Assembly: GCF_002795245.1 (NCBI RefSeq)
Contig: NZ_PGVG01000029.1
Coordinates: 1-64,000 of the forward strand
From: Bradyrhizobium forestalis
GTDB taxonomy: Bacteria; Pseudomonadota; Alphaproteobacteria; Rhizobiales; Xanthobacteraceae
Direction: 5' to 3'
DNA length: 64,000 nt
Part shown: piece after piece, positions 55,723-64,000 of the stretch
How positions within the stretch are numbered: the first letter of the stretch is position 1
Layout: each line of letters begins with the position of its first letter
The notes under the pieces: generated by a model
The model's input: only the letters and a program-made list of their open reading frames with translations
The model's database searches: none
Told to the model about the DNA's origin: nothing
Position numbers and translations under genes: made by a program

Positions 55723-56379
55723 ATGCTGGTGAATATCAACACGCATCGACGGCCCGTCGACGGACACCTCGCCGCTCTTGCTGGTGAGCGGGTGCTTTGC
55801 AGTGAACATAGATATCGCAGAGGGACCGAGATTTTCGGTGAGGACGAAGACGCTGAATACGTCTATCAGATCACCGCGGGAGCAGTCCGGACCCACAAGC
55901 TGCTCGCAGACGGCCGTCGCCAGATCAATGCGTTTCATCTGCCGGGCGACATGTTCGGATTCGAGAATGGCAGCAGTCACCGCTTTACAGCCGAAGCCAT
56001 CATCGAAACCAGCGTTCGTATCATGAGACGAGGCAGCATCATCGAGGCAACCGAGAGCCGGACGGGCGGCACAAGGAGCCTTCTGAGACTGGTCACGCAG
56101 AACCTCCAGCACGCCGAAGACCATATGCTCCTGCTGGGACGAAAGACTGCGTTGGAAAGAGTTGCCACGTTCCTCGTTGAAATGGACGCGCGGCTGGGAC
56201 AGCCTCAACTCATGGCCCTCCCCATGAGCCGTCGCGACATTGCGGATTATCTCGGGCTTACGTTGGAGACTGTTTCGCGCGCTTTATCGACGCTTCGCGA
56301 TCAAAACTTGCTTCGGTTCGAGGGGACGACACAAAGACGGATCGAACTGCTCCGGCGTAAAGAACTTGCACAACTATAG
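55723..56379 (+). CDS. Crp/Fnr family regulator, FixK-type
   Basis: 218 residues from ATG 55723 (GGGAGGCGGCT upstream); a GTG at 55675 would add 16. Cyclic-nucleotide-like domain about 25-130 (YRRGTEIFGEDEDAEYVYQI, GRRQINAFHLPGDMFGFENG) and C-terminal winged helix with LPMSRRDIADYLGLTLETVS. The E..SR motif in the recognition helix (ETVSRAL) predicts a TTGA-type binding site as for FNR/FixK. No N-terminal cysteines for an iron-sulfur cluster. Probably an oxygen-hierarchy regulator. Confidence 0.9.
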   Translation: MLVNINTHRRPVDGHLAALAGERVLCSEHRYRRGTEIFGEDEDAEYVYQITAGAVRTHKLLADGRRQINAFHLPGDMFGFENGSSHRFTAEAIIETSVRIMRRGSIIEATESRTGGTRSLLRLVTQNLQHAEDHMLLLGRKTALERVATFLVEMDARLGQPQLMALPMSRRDIADYLGLTLETVSRALSTLRDQNLLRFEGTTQRRIELLRRKELAQL

Positions 56380-56472
56380 GTGAGAATATGGTGTCGGGAT
56401 GACTGCTCCGGCACAGATTCACCGCCATGCGCGCGATCGACGCGCTCAGGCCGGTTGACCTTTTCGCCAGAT

Positions 56473-56493
56473 ATGTAACATACAAAGTTACAT
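56473..56493. promoter_or_regulatory. inverted repeat over the Rrf2 start, likely operator
   Basis: ATGTAAC-atacaaa-GTTACAT: perfect 7-bp arms, 7-nt spacer; the right arm ends in the ATG of the Rrf2 gene (56492-56494). The TGTAAC/GTTACA core fits Rrf2-type autoregulatory sites. Confidence 0.75.
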
Positions 56494-56950
56494 GAAACGC
56501 GATTCCCGACTTTCCGGCGTGCTGCACATTCTGCTGCACATGGCGCAGCAGCCAGGGCCGTTCACGTCCGAGACGCTGGCCAAAGCCATGGACACCAACC
56601 CGGTGGTGATCCGGCGCATCATGGCGGGCCTGCGCGAGCTTGGTTACGTCCGCTCCGAGAAGGGGCATGGCGGCGGCTGGACGCTCGCATGCGACTTGTC
56701 GAAGGTGACGCTGCGCCACGTCTACGTCGCGCTCGGCAGTCCCGCGCTGCTCGCCATGGGCAACCGGACCGAGGCGCCGGGCTGCCTCGTCGAGCAGGCG
56801 GTGAATGCCGCGCTCGACCAGGCCTTTCACGATGCGGAGGCGGTGCTGCTGTCGCGCCTCGGTGAGGTGACGTTGAAAATGCTGGGCGACGATCTTCGCG
56901 AGCGGCTCGGCTCCCGCAAGCTTCAAGGCATGCGCGCACATGGCGCGTGA
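56492..56950 (+). CDS. Rrf2 family transcriptional regulator (YwnA-like)
   Basis: 152 residues with a winged helix about 5-85: SGVLHILLHMAQQPGPFTSE, MDTNPVVIRRIMAGLRELGY and KGHGGGWTLACDLSKVTLRH. It lacks the three clustered cysteines of iron-sulfur Rrf2 proteins such as IscR (only isolated ones are seen), so it resembles YwnA/NsrR-less redox or methyltransferase-linked types. The methyltransferase gene begins 24 nt after its stop and is probably its target. Confidence 0.88.
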   Translation: MKRDSRLSGVLHILLHMAQQPGPFTSETLAKAMDTNPVVIRRIMAGLRELGYVRSEKGHGGGWTLACDLSKVTLRHVYVALGSPALLAMGNRTEAPGCLVEQAVNAALDQAFHDAEAVLLSRLGEVTLKMLGDDLRERLGSRKLQGMRAHGA

Positions 56951-56974
56951 TGCCGCTTCAGCAAGGACGATGTC

Positions 56975-57658
56975 ATGGCCAATCTTCAAGACATGTTCTC
57001 CGATCCGCAGGCGGTGGCGAATTACACCGAGGGACCGCCGCGGTTCGTTCCCGGTTACAATGCGATGCTGTCGATGGCGGCAATTCTCCTGGCCGAGCGC
57101 GCGCGCGACGATGCGCGGATCCTCGTGCTCGGCGCCGGCGGCGGCCTGGAGTTGAAGACGTTTGCGCAGGCGCATCCCGCCTGGAGCTTCGACGGCGTCG
57201 ACCCGTCCGCGGCGATGCTGACGCTCGCGAGGCAAACCCTGGGACCGCTCGCGCCGCGCGCATGTCTGCACCAGGGCTATATCGACGATGCGCCGGAAGG
57301 GCCGTTCGACGGGGCCACCTGCCTGTTGACCCTGCACTTCGTCGATGCCGCCGAACGACGTCGCATCGCCTCGGAGGTCCGCCGCCGCCTCAAGCCAGGC
57401 GCCCCCTTCGTGGTCGCCCATCTGAGCGCGCCCAATGGCGAGGACGAACGTCCGTTATGGCTGTCGCGGTATTCCGCGTTCCTGGCCGCATCGGGCGTCG
57501 AGCCCGACAAGGCATCGGCCGCGCGGGACGCCGTCACCAACCATCTGGACATTCTCGCGCCCACACAGGATGAGGCGGTTCTGCGCGAAGCTGGCTTCTC
57601 CGACCCAACCCTGTTCTACACCGGATTCACCTTCCGCGGCTGGGTGGCTTACGCGTGA
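56975..57658 (+). CDS. class I SAM-dependent methyltransferase
   Basis: 227 residues; motif I ILVLGAGGGLELKTFAQAHP near residue 48, acidic loop FDGVDPSAAMLTLA near 70, and motif IV-V around GPFDGATCLLTLHFVDAAER near 108 and LKPGAPFVVAHLSAPNGEDE. AAGGA ribosome site. Downstream of the Rrf2 regulator; the acceptor is unknown. Confidence 0.88.
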   Translation: MANLQDMFSDPQAVANYTEGPPRFVPGYNAMLSMAAILLAERARDDARILVLGAGGGLELKTFAQAHPAWSFDGVDPSAAMLTLARQTLGPLAPRACLHQGYIDDAPEGPFDGATCLLTLHFVDAAERRRIASEVRRRLKPGAPFVVAHLSAPNGEDERPLWLSRYSAFLAASGVEPDKASAARDAVTNHLDILAPTQDEAVLREAGFSDPTLFYTGFTFRGWVAYA

Positions 57659-57934
57659 GGCGTCAGGCTTCGTCAACACGGCCGGGCGTTCATGCCAAAG
57701 CCGGATGCGCCAGGCGTGCGGACATGATCTCTGAGGCCTCGAATTAGGCGGCGTCCGATATGCCTTCAAAACCTGGCATGGCCGGCTCGCCCCCTGCGAA
57801 TCGGCAAACAGTCGGTCAGCGCGGCTGACGCTTCATCTACGCGGCAGTGACCGGCAGCAGCATTTGGATGGACATCGCACGGTGGCCCTGTCGTGTGATC
57901 CATCGTACAAATAGGCCGGGTTGGAGTGCGGACC

Positions 57935-59851
57935 ATGGTGCAGGAGCGAGCAGCCCGGGTCGAGCGCAGGTTATCGGCCATATTGGCCGCAGATGTGGCC
58001 GGCTATTCGCGGCTCATGCACAATGACGAAGAGGCTACGCACGCCAAATTGACTGCGCTTCTAACGGAAGCGATCGCCCCGGCAATTGCCGAACATGATG
58101 GCCGTATCGTCAAGAACACCGGCGACGGCTTCCTGGCCGAGTTTCCGAGCGCCGTCGAAGCGGTTCGAGCCGCTATACAATTCCAGAATCGCGTAAAGGA
58201 ACTTACAATTGATGATGCAGAAGCCAAGCGCATTGCCTTCCGCGTTGGAATCAACATCGGCGATGTCATTGTCGAGCCGAACGACATCTTTGGCGACGGC
58301 GTGAATATTGCGGCACGGCTTGAGGGCATCGCGAAGCCCGGCGGCATCTGCATATCTTCCGCCGCCCACGATCAAGTCCGAGGCAAGGTCGGGGTTGGGT
58401 TCGCCGATTTGGGCGAGCAGAATCTCAAGAACATCGCTCTTCCAGTCCGAGCCTATGCTCCGCAGCTCTCCGCCCCGCCGCCGGCCGTGTCGTTCCTGAA
58501 TATAGCTGGTGGCTTCCCATTTGGTCAGTGGACCGGGCGTGGTCTGCGGCGAGCTCGGGTTGGCCTGACGATGGCGTTCCTCCTGCTCGTGGCCGGCGGC
58601 GGTCTGGGTTTTTGGTACATCCGGTGGGGCGAACCGCAGTTGTTGAACCATCGCCTATCGATCGTCGTGCTGCCATTCACGAATTTGAGCAACGAATCCG
58701 AGCAGGAATACTTTGCGGAAGGTGTTGCTGGCGATCTAAGCGCTGATCTCTCACGCATCGAGGACAGCTTTGTGATCGCGCCGAGCACGGCGCGTGCCTA
58801 TAAGAACGTTGACGCCAGGCGCGTCGGCCGTGAACTTGGCGTGCGCTATATCCTCGACGGTAGCCTGCGCAGGACGGAGTCAATTGTCCGGATCAATGCC
58901 CGGTTGATCGATGCGCGGACCGGCGCAGAGATCTGGTCGGAGCGCTTCGACGGTGACTGGTCCAAATCGATGCAACTTCAAGACGTCATCACAGGCCGAC
59001 TGGCGCGACGGCTTGATCTCGAACTGACGAACCAAGAAAGCCGCGACGCCGAGGTCGCGCGGCCCAACAGCCCCGACGCAGTCGATCTCGCGATGCGCGG
59101 ATGGGCCGTGCTCAACCGACCGTATTCGCGCGAGCAGTTGGCCCGGTCTCGCGCCTTCTTCGAGCGCGCGCTCCAGATCGACCCCGGCTACCCGAAGGCG
59201 CTCGTGGGCTTGGCAGATACTCTGGCTATGGACGTCAACTATCGTTGGACCGATACGCCCGCAGATGCGCTGCGGCGCGCCGAGAATGCGGTAGGCCAGG
59301 TTCTGTCACAGTTTCCCAGCGACGCAATGGCCCATTTTGTAAAGGGCGAGATCCAGCGCTCGAAGGGTAGAGACGTCGAGGCTGCGGTTGGCGAATATAT
59401 GACGGCAATCGCGATTAATCCAAGTCTCGCCCCGGCTCATGGCGCGCTTGGAGCTGCCAAGATACGCGTCGGCCGCTCCGCGGAAGCATTTGCACCGCTC
59501 CAAATGGCCATCCAGCTCAGCCCTCGCGATCCGCTCCTGAGCACTTGGTACTTCTACGTCTGCCATGCGCACAGCCATCTCGCGCACTACGATGAGGCAA
59601 TCGATTGGTGCAGCCGCTCCATCGCGGTGAACCCCTTTTGGATTGCTTACGCAGATCTCGCCGCCGCCAACGCATTGACGGGACATGAGCACGAAGCTCA
59701 CGCTGCCGTCGCCGAGCTCCGTCGGCTTAGGCCCAATTACACCGTTGCCCTTTGGTTGCAGGATGGATCTGGGTGGTCCGATAACGTCGTCTTCCTTGCC
59801 GAATTTCAGCGTATCACGGAAGGCTTGCGCAAGGCGGGTCTCCCGGACTGA
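57935..59851 (+). CDS. adenylate cyclase class III fused to TolB-like and TPR domains
   Basis: 638 residues from ATG 57935 (GGAG at 8 nt). Cyclase domain about 10-175 with the metal aspartates in LSAILAADVAGYSRLM (D20) and NTGDGFLAEF (D64); membrane segment about 209-229; TolB-like domain about 241-350 (LSIVVLPFTNLSNESEQEYF, LGVRYILDGSLRR, AEIWSERFDGDW); then TPR repeats about 375-600 (QIDPGYPKALVGLADTLAMD, INPSLAPAHGALGAAK). Such proteins are numerous in Bradyrhizobium. The cyclase is in the cytoplasm; the segment order would put the TPR part in the periplasm. Confidence 0.9.
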   Translation: MVQERAARVERRLSAILAADVAGYSRLMHNDEEATHAKLTALLTEAIAPAIAEHDGRIVKNTGDGFLAEFPSAVEAVRAAIQFQNRVKELTIDDAEAKRIAFRVGINIGDVIVEPNDIFGDGVNIAARLEGIAKPGGICISSAAHDQVRGKVGVGFADLGEQNLKNIALPVRAYAPQLSAPPPAVSFLNIAGGFPFGQWTGRGLRRARVGLTMAFLLLVAGGGLGFWYIRWGEPQLLNHRLSIVVLPFTNLSNESEQEYFAEGVAGDLSADLSRIEDSFVIAPSTARAYKNVDARRVGRELGVRYILDGSLRRTESIVRINARLIDARTGAEIWSERFDGDWSKSMQLQDVITGRLARRLDLELTNQESRDAEVARPNSPDAVDLAMRGWAVLNRPYSREQLARSRAFFERALQIDPGYPKALVGLADTLAMDVNYRWTDTPADALRRAENAVGQVLSQFPSDAMAHFVKGEIQRSKGRDVEAAVGEYMTAIAINPSLAPAHGALGAAKIRVGRSAEAFAPLQMAIQLSPRDPLLSTWYFYVCHAHSHLAHYDEAIDWCSRSIAVNPFWIAYADLAAANALTGHEHEAHAAVAELRRLRPNYTVALWLQDGSGWSDNVVFLAEFQRITEGLRKAGLPD

Positions 59852-60216
59852 AGGGTTGAATGGGCAAAGGACCAAGCCGATGTTCGCGCTCGTTGCGTGC
59901 CGGATAAAGACTCGCCGGACCTCCGTTCCAGCCGTAATGGAAACGGTTCGGAGTCCGGAATGGGTCACATGCAGGCACCGTGGCCATATTCGCGCACGAT
60001 GGCTCTCGTGGTGTTCAGCTCGGGGCAGACCGTTTGCGTGACCAAGTACCGTCTGCGCTCGGAAGCCACGAGGGCGGCGGCATTTTCGGTCCGCGGGGAG
60101 CATCACCGACGTTAACCCTGTCGGCAAATGATTCCTCGTGGGTCGGCAGCCGCCGACAAGTTGCCTCATTGGCGCGGAGAATTTTCAGCCGCGCTAACTT
60201 GGGTCAGAGGCGCGTT
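59852..60216. other. intergenic region, 365 bp
   Basis: No gene recognised; frames present look random. The start of the following gene has no strong ribosome site. Confidence 0.4.
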
Positions 60217-60681
60217 ATGCTGAGAATGGCGTTGTTGGGCCTCCTCATCCTGTTGAGTGTGGGAGTGCTGTCGGCCATGGAGCTGGCAGCGCCACCGCGT
60301 CGCGCCGCCGCGATCGTCCGGCCGCTTGCCGAGCAGAGCGCAAGCATCTCTGCTTCACATGACGCGTTGGCGAAGGCCGATCGCCTCGAGGTTGCCGCTA
60401 TGAGCAGCGCGATGCCGACCGGGACCGCTTCGGTCGAAAACGCCGTTGCTGCGCAGGACGTCCATGTCGGTTTGTCCGCGCCGGCGCCGATCGCCAGTCA
60501 GCGAAACAGACCGAAGCCGGTCGCCACCGCCGAACCTCCCAAGCCGAAACCAAAGCCAATTGTCGTCAAACGGACCGCCAATGTTCAGCGCGCAAAGGCC
60601 GCCAGCGAAACCGAGCACTGTCGGCTCAAGGCGTTCGGCGGCCTGCTCAAGGCCTTGAATTTGACCGGTTGCGAAATCTGA
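60217..60681 (+). CDS. membrane-anchored or secreted hypothetical protein
   Basis: 154 residues from ATG 60217: hydrophobic N-terminus MLRMALLGLLILLSVGVLSA, then Ala/Pro-rich linker, a KPKPKPIV basic proline stretch and a short C-terminal module with two cysteines (EHCRLKAFGGLLKALNLTGC). Likely exported or anchored by the N-terminal segment. Function unknown. Confidence 0.65.
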   Translation: MLRMALLGLLILLSVGVLSAMELAAPPRRAAAIVRPLAEQSASISASHDALAKADRLEVAAMSSAMPTGTASVENAVAAQDVHVGLSAPAPIASQRNRPKPVATAEPPKPKPKPIVVKRTANVQRAKAASETEHCRLKAFGGLLKALNLTGCEI

Positions 60682-60809
60682 GGACTCCGCGAGGAATCCA
60701 AGTCCGTGCCTGCTTTTTCAAGGGGCGCCTACGGCCACACGCCCCGTGCTGCCATCTTTCCTCCAGCCGACGTATCGCAAACCCTTCCGATCATCCATAT
60801 GTTGCCCGC

Positions 60810-61832
60810 ATGAAAAAGATCGGATTCCTTTCCTTCGGGCACTGGACGCCCTCGCCGCAATCGCAGACCCGCACCGCACGCGACACGCTGCTGCAATCGA
60901 TCGAGCTGGCGGTGGCAGCCGAGCAGCTCGGCGCCGACGGCGCCTATTTCCGCGTGCATCATTTCGCGCGGCAGCTCGCTTCGCCCTTTCCGCTGCTCGC
61001 GGCGGTCGGCGCCAAGACCAGCACGATCGAGATCGGCACCGCCGTGATCGACATGCGCTACGAGAACCCGCTCTACATGGTGGAGGACGCCGGCAGCGCC
61101 GACCTCATCGCCGGCGGCCGGCTGCAGCTCGGCATTAGCCGCGGCTCGCCCGAGCAGGTGATCGACGGCTGGCGCTATTTTGGTTATCAGCCGGCCGAGG
61201 GCCAGAGCGATGCCGACATGGGCCGGCGCCACGCCGAAGTCTTCCTCGACCTCTTGCGCGGCGAAGGCTTTGCGGAGCCCAATCCGCGGCCGATGTTTCC
61301 GAACCCGCCGGGGCTCTTGCGCCTCGAGCCGCATGCGCAGGGCCTGCGCGACCGCATCTGGTGGGGCGCCGGCTCGAATGCGACGGCGGTGTGGGCGGCC
61401 AGGCTCGGCATGAACCTGCAGAGCTCGACGCTGAAGAACGACGAGACCGGCGAGGCTTTTCACGTGCAGCAGGCCGCGCAAATTCGCGCCTATCGCGCGG
61501 CATGGAAAGAGGCCGGCCATGCCCGCGAGCCCCGCGTGTCCGTCAGCCGCAGTATCTTTGCGCTGATGAACGATCGCGACCGCGCCTATTTCGGCGGAGA
61601 GCGCGGCGGCGAGGACCAGATCGGCTTCATCGACCCGCAGACCCGGGCCATCTTCGGCCGCTCCTATGCGGGGGAGCCTGACGTGCTGATCGAGCAGCTC
61701 AAGCAGGACGAGGCCATCGCCGAGGCCGATACGTTGCTGCTGACCATTCCGAACCAGCTCGGCGTCGATTACTGCGCGCATGCGATCGAGGCGATTTTGA
61801 CCCACGTGGCTCCGGCGCTCGGGTGGCGGTGA
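60810..61832 (+). CDS. LLM class flavin-dependent oxidoreductase
   Basis: 340 residues, luciferase-like monooxygenase fold: MKKIGFLSFGHWTPSP start, AVAAEQLGADGAYFRVHHFA near residue 35, TSTIEIGTAVIDMRYENPLY near 70, LIAGGRLQLGISRGSPEQVI near 98 and MGRRHAEVFLDLLRGE near 135. Uses reduced FMN (F420 less likely in this group). No flavin reductase is adjacent. Start set at ATG 60810 since the frame upstream has no similarity. Confidence 0.9.
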   Translation: MKKIGFLSFGHWTPSPQSQTRTARDTLLQSIELAVAAEQLGADGAYFRVHHFARQLASPFPLLAAVGAKTSTIEIGTAVIDMRYENPLYMVEDAGSADLIAGGRLQLGISRGSPEQVIDGWRYFGYQPAEGQSDADMGRRHAEVFLDLLRGEGFAEPNPRPMFPNPPGLLRLEPHAQGLRDRIWWGAGSNATAVWAARLGMNLQSSTLKNDETGEAFHVQQAAQIRAYRAAWKEAGHAREPRVSVSRSIFALMNDRDRAYFGGERGGEDQIGFIDPQTRAIFGRSYAGEPDVLIEQLKQDEAIAEADTLLLTIPNQLGVDYCAHAIEAILTHVAPALGWR

Positions 61833-61931
61833 CGTGAGCTGGCGCGGCACGACCAGAAGTCGCGGTTGACTTCGCGCACCACCCCCGCCAATGATCCCCT
61901 GGGGACTGTTGGACTGAATCAGGGGGTTGGA

Positions 61932-62393
61932 ATGGGCTTGCGTCCGGGGATCTTCGTTGCGGGTTTCTTGCTTGCGGGGTGTGCGTCAGGGCCGATGGGC
62001 AGCACGGCCCTGACAGATAACGTGAAGGCAAATACGGCGCGGCTGGTGGTCTATCGCTCATCGGCCCTGGGTTTCGCTATCCAGCCAAGCTATTCGGTCG
62101 ATGGACGCTCCGTTGGAGGCAGTCAGGCTGCCGGCTTCGTGGCCTGCGACCTGCCTCCGGGCCGCCACGAGGTTGCGGTCAACAATCTTCCGCTGAGCAG
62201 CAATCTGTTCGGGCAGGGAAGCGAGAAGGTCAGCCTCGATCTGCGCGCCGGCAGCACCACCTACCTCTCCGCCCAGCCGCAGATGGGAATCATCACGCCC
62301 GGTGCAATCACGTTGGTTCAGGTGACGGAAGGCCAGGGCCGAGCCGACGTCGCCAGCTTGCATCAGAGCAACAGCTCGTGCGGCAAGGCATGA
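61932..62393 (+). CDS. predicted lipoprotein
   Basis: 153 residues, signal peptide MGLRPGIFVAGFLLAGCASG with the lipobox LLAGC, so the cysteine near residue 17 is the probable lipidation site. The mature part has VVYRSSALGFAIQPSYSVDG and PGRHEVAVNNLPL, resembling DUF2846-type periplasmic proteins. GGGGG precedes the ATG. Function unknown. Confidence 0.8.
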   Translation: MGLRPGIFVAGFLLAGCASGPMGSTALTDNVKANTARLVVYRSSALGFAIQPSYSVDGRSVGGSQAAGFVACDLPPGRHEVAVNNLPLSSNLFGQGSEKVSLDLRAGSTTYLSAQPQMGIITPGAITLVQVTEGQGRADVASLHQSNSSCGKA

Positions 62394-62493
62394 TCTGAGG
62401 CGCTCCGCTGCCGAAACGCGGATGAAACGCCTTACCCTGCAAATCATATTGCGCCTTGGCCGCTATGATTGCCACCATTCGCAGGGCCGCGCG

Positions 62494-62892
62494 ATGAATC
62501 AGCATCTGTCCCTCGTCAGTCTCGTGGTCGCGGATTATGATGAAGCGATCGCCTTCTTCACGCGTGCTCTGAATTTCGAGCTTAGTGAGGACACGCCGCT
62601 CGGTGGCGGCAAGCGCTGGGTGATCGTACGGCCGCGAGGCCAACTTGGTTCTGGCCTGCTCCTGGCGCGGGCGGACGGTCCGGCGCAGAGGGCGCGCATC
62701 GGCGACCAGACCGGCGGGCGCGTCTTCCTGTTTCTGGAGACGGACGATTTCGAGCGCGACCATGCGCGCATGACCGCCGCCGGCGTGCGATTCGTCGGAG
62801 CGCCACGGCACGAGGCCTATGGCGTGGTGGCGGTCTTCGAGGATCTCTGCGGCAACCGCTGGGACCTGATTCAATCAGTCAAGCGCAATTGA
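62494..62892 (+). CDS. VOC family protein (glyoxalase/bleomycin-resistance fold)
   Basis: 132 residues from ATG 62494 with AGGG upstream: LSLVSLVVADYDEAIAFFTR start, LGGGKRWVIVRPRG near 40, RVFLFLETDDFERDHARMTA near 75 and AYGVVAVFEDLCGNRWDLIQ at the end. VOC enzymes are metal-dependent; the substrate is unknown. Confidence 0.87.
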   Translation: MNQHLSLVSLVVADYDEAIAFFTRALNFELSEDTPLGGGKRWVIVRPRGQLGSGLLLARADGPAQRARIGDQTGGRVFLFLETDDFERDHARMTAAGVRFVGAPRHEAYGVVAVFEDLCGNRWDLIQSVKRN

Positions 62893-62916
62893 CGCATGAG
62901 CGGCCGCTGCCCGGCT

Positions 62917-64000
62917 TCACCCCGTCTTCGTGCCCGTGATCACGGCCAACGCCTCGACCAGGCGGTCGAGGTCGGTCTCATCGGTGAAGAGCGCCGGCGT
63001 CACACGGATGCACTGGCCTTTGGCGACGCCGGCCCGGCGCACCGTCATGACCTTGTGGCTGTCGCGGAGCTTCGCAACGATCGCCTCGTTGTCGACCTTG
63101 CCAGTCTTGCCGGCGAGGCGGAACGACGTGATCGCGCCATACGAGCCGACTTCGTCCGGCGTCAGGATCTCGATGTCCTTGAAGCCACGGACGCGGCTCA
63201 CCCAATAGTCGCGCAAATGGCGCAGGCGGGCCTGCTTCGCCGCCGCGCCGATCTCTTGATGCAGCGCCACGGCGGTGGGCACCGTCAGCACCGTCGCGAA
63301 ATTGACCGTGCCGGTATGCACCCGCGAGCGGATGTCGCTTTCCGGAAAATCCTCGTCGCCCATGTCGCGATCGATGGCCGCGAGGCGGTCCTTCCTGATG
63401 TAGAGGAAGCCGACGCCGAGCGGCGCGCCGATCCATTTGTGCAGATTGAATCCGACGAAATCGGCCTCGAGCTCGCTCACCCGGAAGTCGATCTGCCCCC
63501 AGGAATGGGCGGCGTCGACGATGGTGTCGACGCCCTTGGTCTTCGCCATGCGGGCGATCTCGGCGACCGGCATGACGAAGCCGGTGCGATGGCTGACATG
63601 GGTGAGGAGGAGAAGCCTCGTCTTCGGGTTCGCCTCGATGGCGCGGGCATAGGCGTCGAGCACGGCCTGGCGGGTGGCGGGCTCCGGCACGTCAAACTTC
63701 ACCACGTCGACGCCGCGGCGCGCCTTCAGCGCGTTCATTGCATACTGCATCGAATCATAGTCGAGATCGGCATAGAGCACGCCGTCGCCGGGCTTCAGCC
63801 TGTTGTAGCCGCCGATCAGGAGCTGCAGCGCTTCGGTCGCGCCGCGGGTGAGCGCGATCTCCTCGGGCAGCGCGCCGACCGCCTCCGCCACCTTGGCGCG
63901 CACGGCCTCGAAATCCGTACCCGCACGCAGCCGCGCGTAATAAGTGTTCTGATAATTGACCATGTCGGACTGGCGGATGAACTCGTGCCTCACGGGCTCG
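62917..64000 (-). CDS. class V aminotransferase, isopenicillin N epimerase-like (partial)
   Basis: At least 361 codons, running off the right edge without a start in view. PLP fold-type I: LTRGATEALQLLIGGYNRLK, HVSHRTGFVMPVAEIA, DAAHSWGQIDFRVSELEADF and the Schiff-base lysine in VGFNLHKWIGAPLGVGFLYI. Close to isopenicillin N epimerase/cysteine desulfurase-type proteins, which in many bacteria begin with a Tat signal not visible here. The downstream VOC gene is convergent. Confidence 0.88.
   Translation of the reverse strand, partial: EPVRHEFIRQSDMVNYQNTYYARLRAGTDFEAVRAKVAEAVGALPEEIALTRGATEALQLLIGGYNRLKPGDGVLYADLDYDSMQYAMNALKARRGVDVVKFDVPEPATRQAVLDAYARAIEANPKTRLLLLTHVSHRTGFVMPVAEIARMAKTKGVDTIVDAAHSWGQIDFRVSELEADFVGFNLHKWIGAPLGVGFLYIRKDRLAAIDRDMGDEDFPESDIRSRVHTGTVNFATVLTVPTAVALHQEIGAAAKQARLRHLRDYWVSRVRGFKDIEILTPDEVGSYGAITSFRLAGKTGKVDNEAIVAKLRDSHKVMTVRRAGVAKGQCIRVTPALFTDETDLDRLVEALAVITGTKTG

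Overview
The window looks like chromosomal DNA of an alphaproteobacterium of the Bradyrhizobium/Rhodopseudomonas type. The base composition is high-GC, products resemble bradyrhizobial ones (FegA-like ferrichrome receptor with a PepSY partner, FixK-type regulator, phasin, cyclase-TPR protein), and the intergenic gaps carry palindromic repeats common in that group. This assignment is inference from reading, not from a search.

Layout. (1) 1-110: edge of a transposase, followed by intergenic repeats. (2) 400-5956: a six-gene catabolic operon on the minus strand (solute-binding protein, flavin reductase, FAH-type hydrolase/isomerase, HpaH-type hydratase, RidA-type deaminase, amidohydrolase), divergent from an IclR regulator whose start codon lies in a perfect palindrome. 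(3) 6090-11081: metY, hydrolase, basic DUF6496-type protein, orphan sulfonate-binding protein, SDR. (4) 11246-25642: a large C-P lyase (phosphonate) locus: phnGHIJKLMN plus a PPOX-type gene on the minus strand, divergent phnF, phnCDEE transporter on the minus strand, and a divergent set of hexapeptide transferase, second phnM and a DUF1045/TIGR03223-type protein. (5) 25620-37309: SBP56/methanethiol oxidase-like protein with a membrane partner, DapA-like protein, MCP, crotonase/MarR pair, tannase, serA, multi-rhodanese protein. (6) 37381-44259: TonB receptor/PepSY pair, DapA-like aldolase, FAD-linked dehydrogenase, FCD-GntR regulator. (7) 44641-46662: YgiQ-type radical SAM protein. (8) about 46.7-55.7 kb: an accessory, gene-sparse stretch of small proteins with a nitroreductase, quinone reductase and MocR regulator. 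(9) 55.7-64 kb: FixK-type and Rrf2 regulators, methyltransferase, adenylate cyclase-TPR protein, LLM oxidoreductase, lipoprotein, VOC protein, and a class V aminotransferase cut by the window edge.

How the genes work together. The phosphonate locus is the centre of the window. PhnCDE1E2 import phosphonate, PhnGHIJKL(M) cleave the C-P bond, and PhnN makes PRPP from ribose 1,5-bisphosphate. No PhnP-type cyclic phosphodiesterase is present here, yet the DUF1045-type protein next to the second phnM carries two HxT motifs of the 2H phosphoesterase fold and is a candidate for the missing step. Two Pho-box-like sites (18281-18298 and 22962-22990) and a PhnF-type operator (18241-18266) point to joint control by phosphate starvation and PhnF. 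Palindromes overlapping their own start codons suggest autoregulation for the IclR, MarR and Rrf2 regulators.
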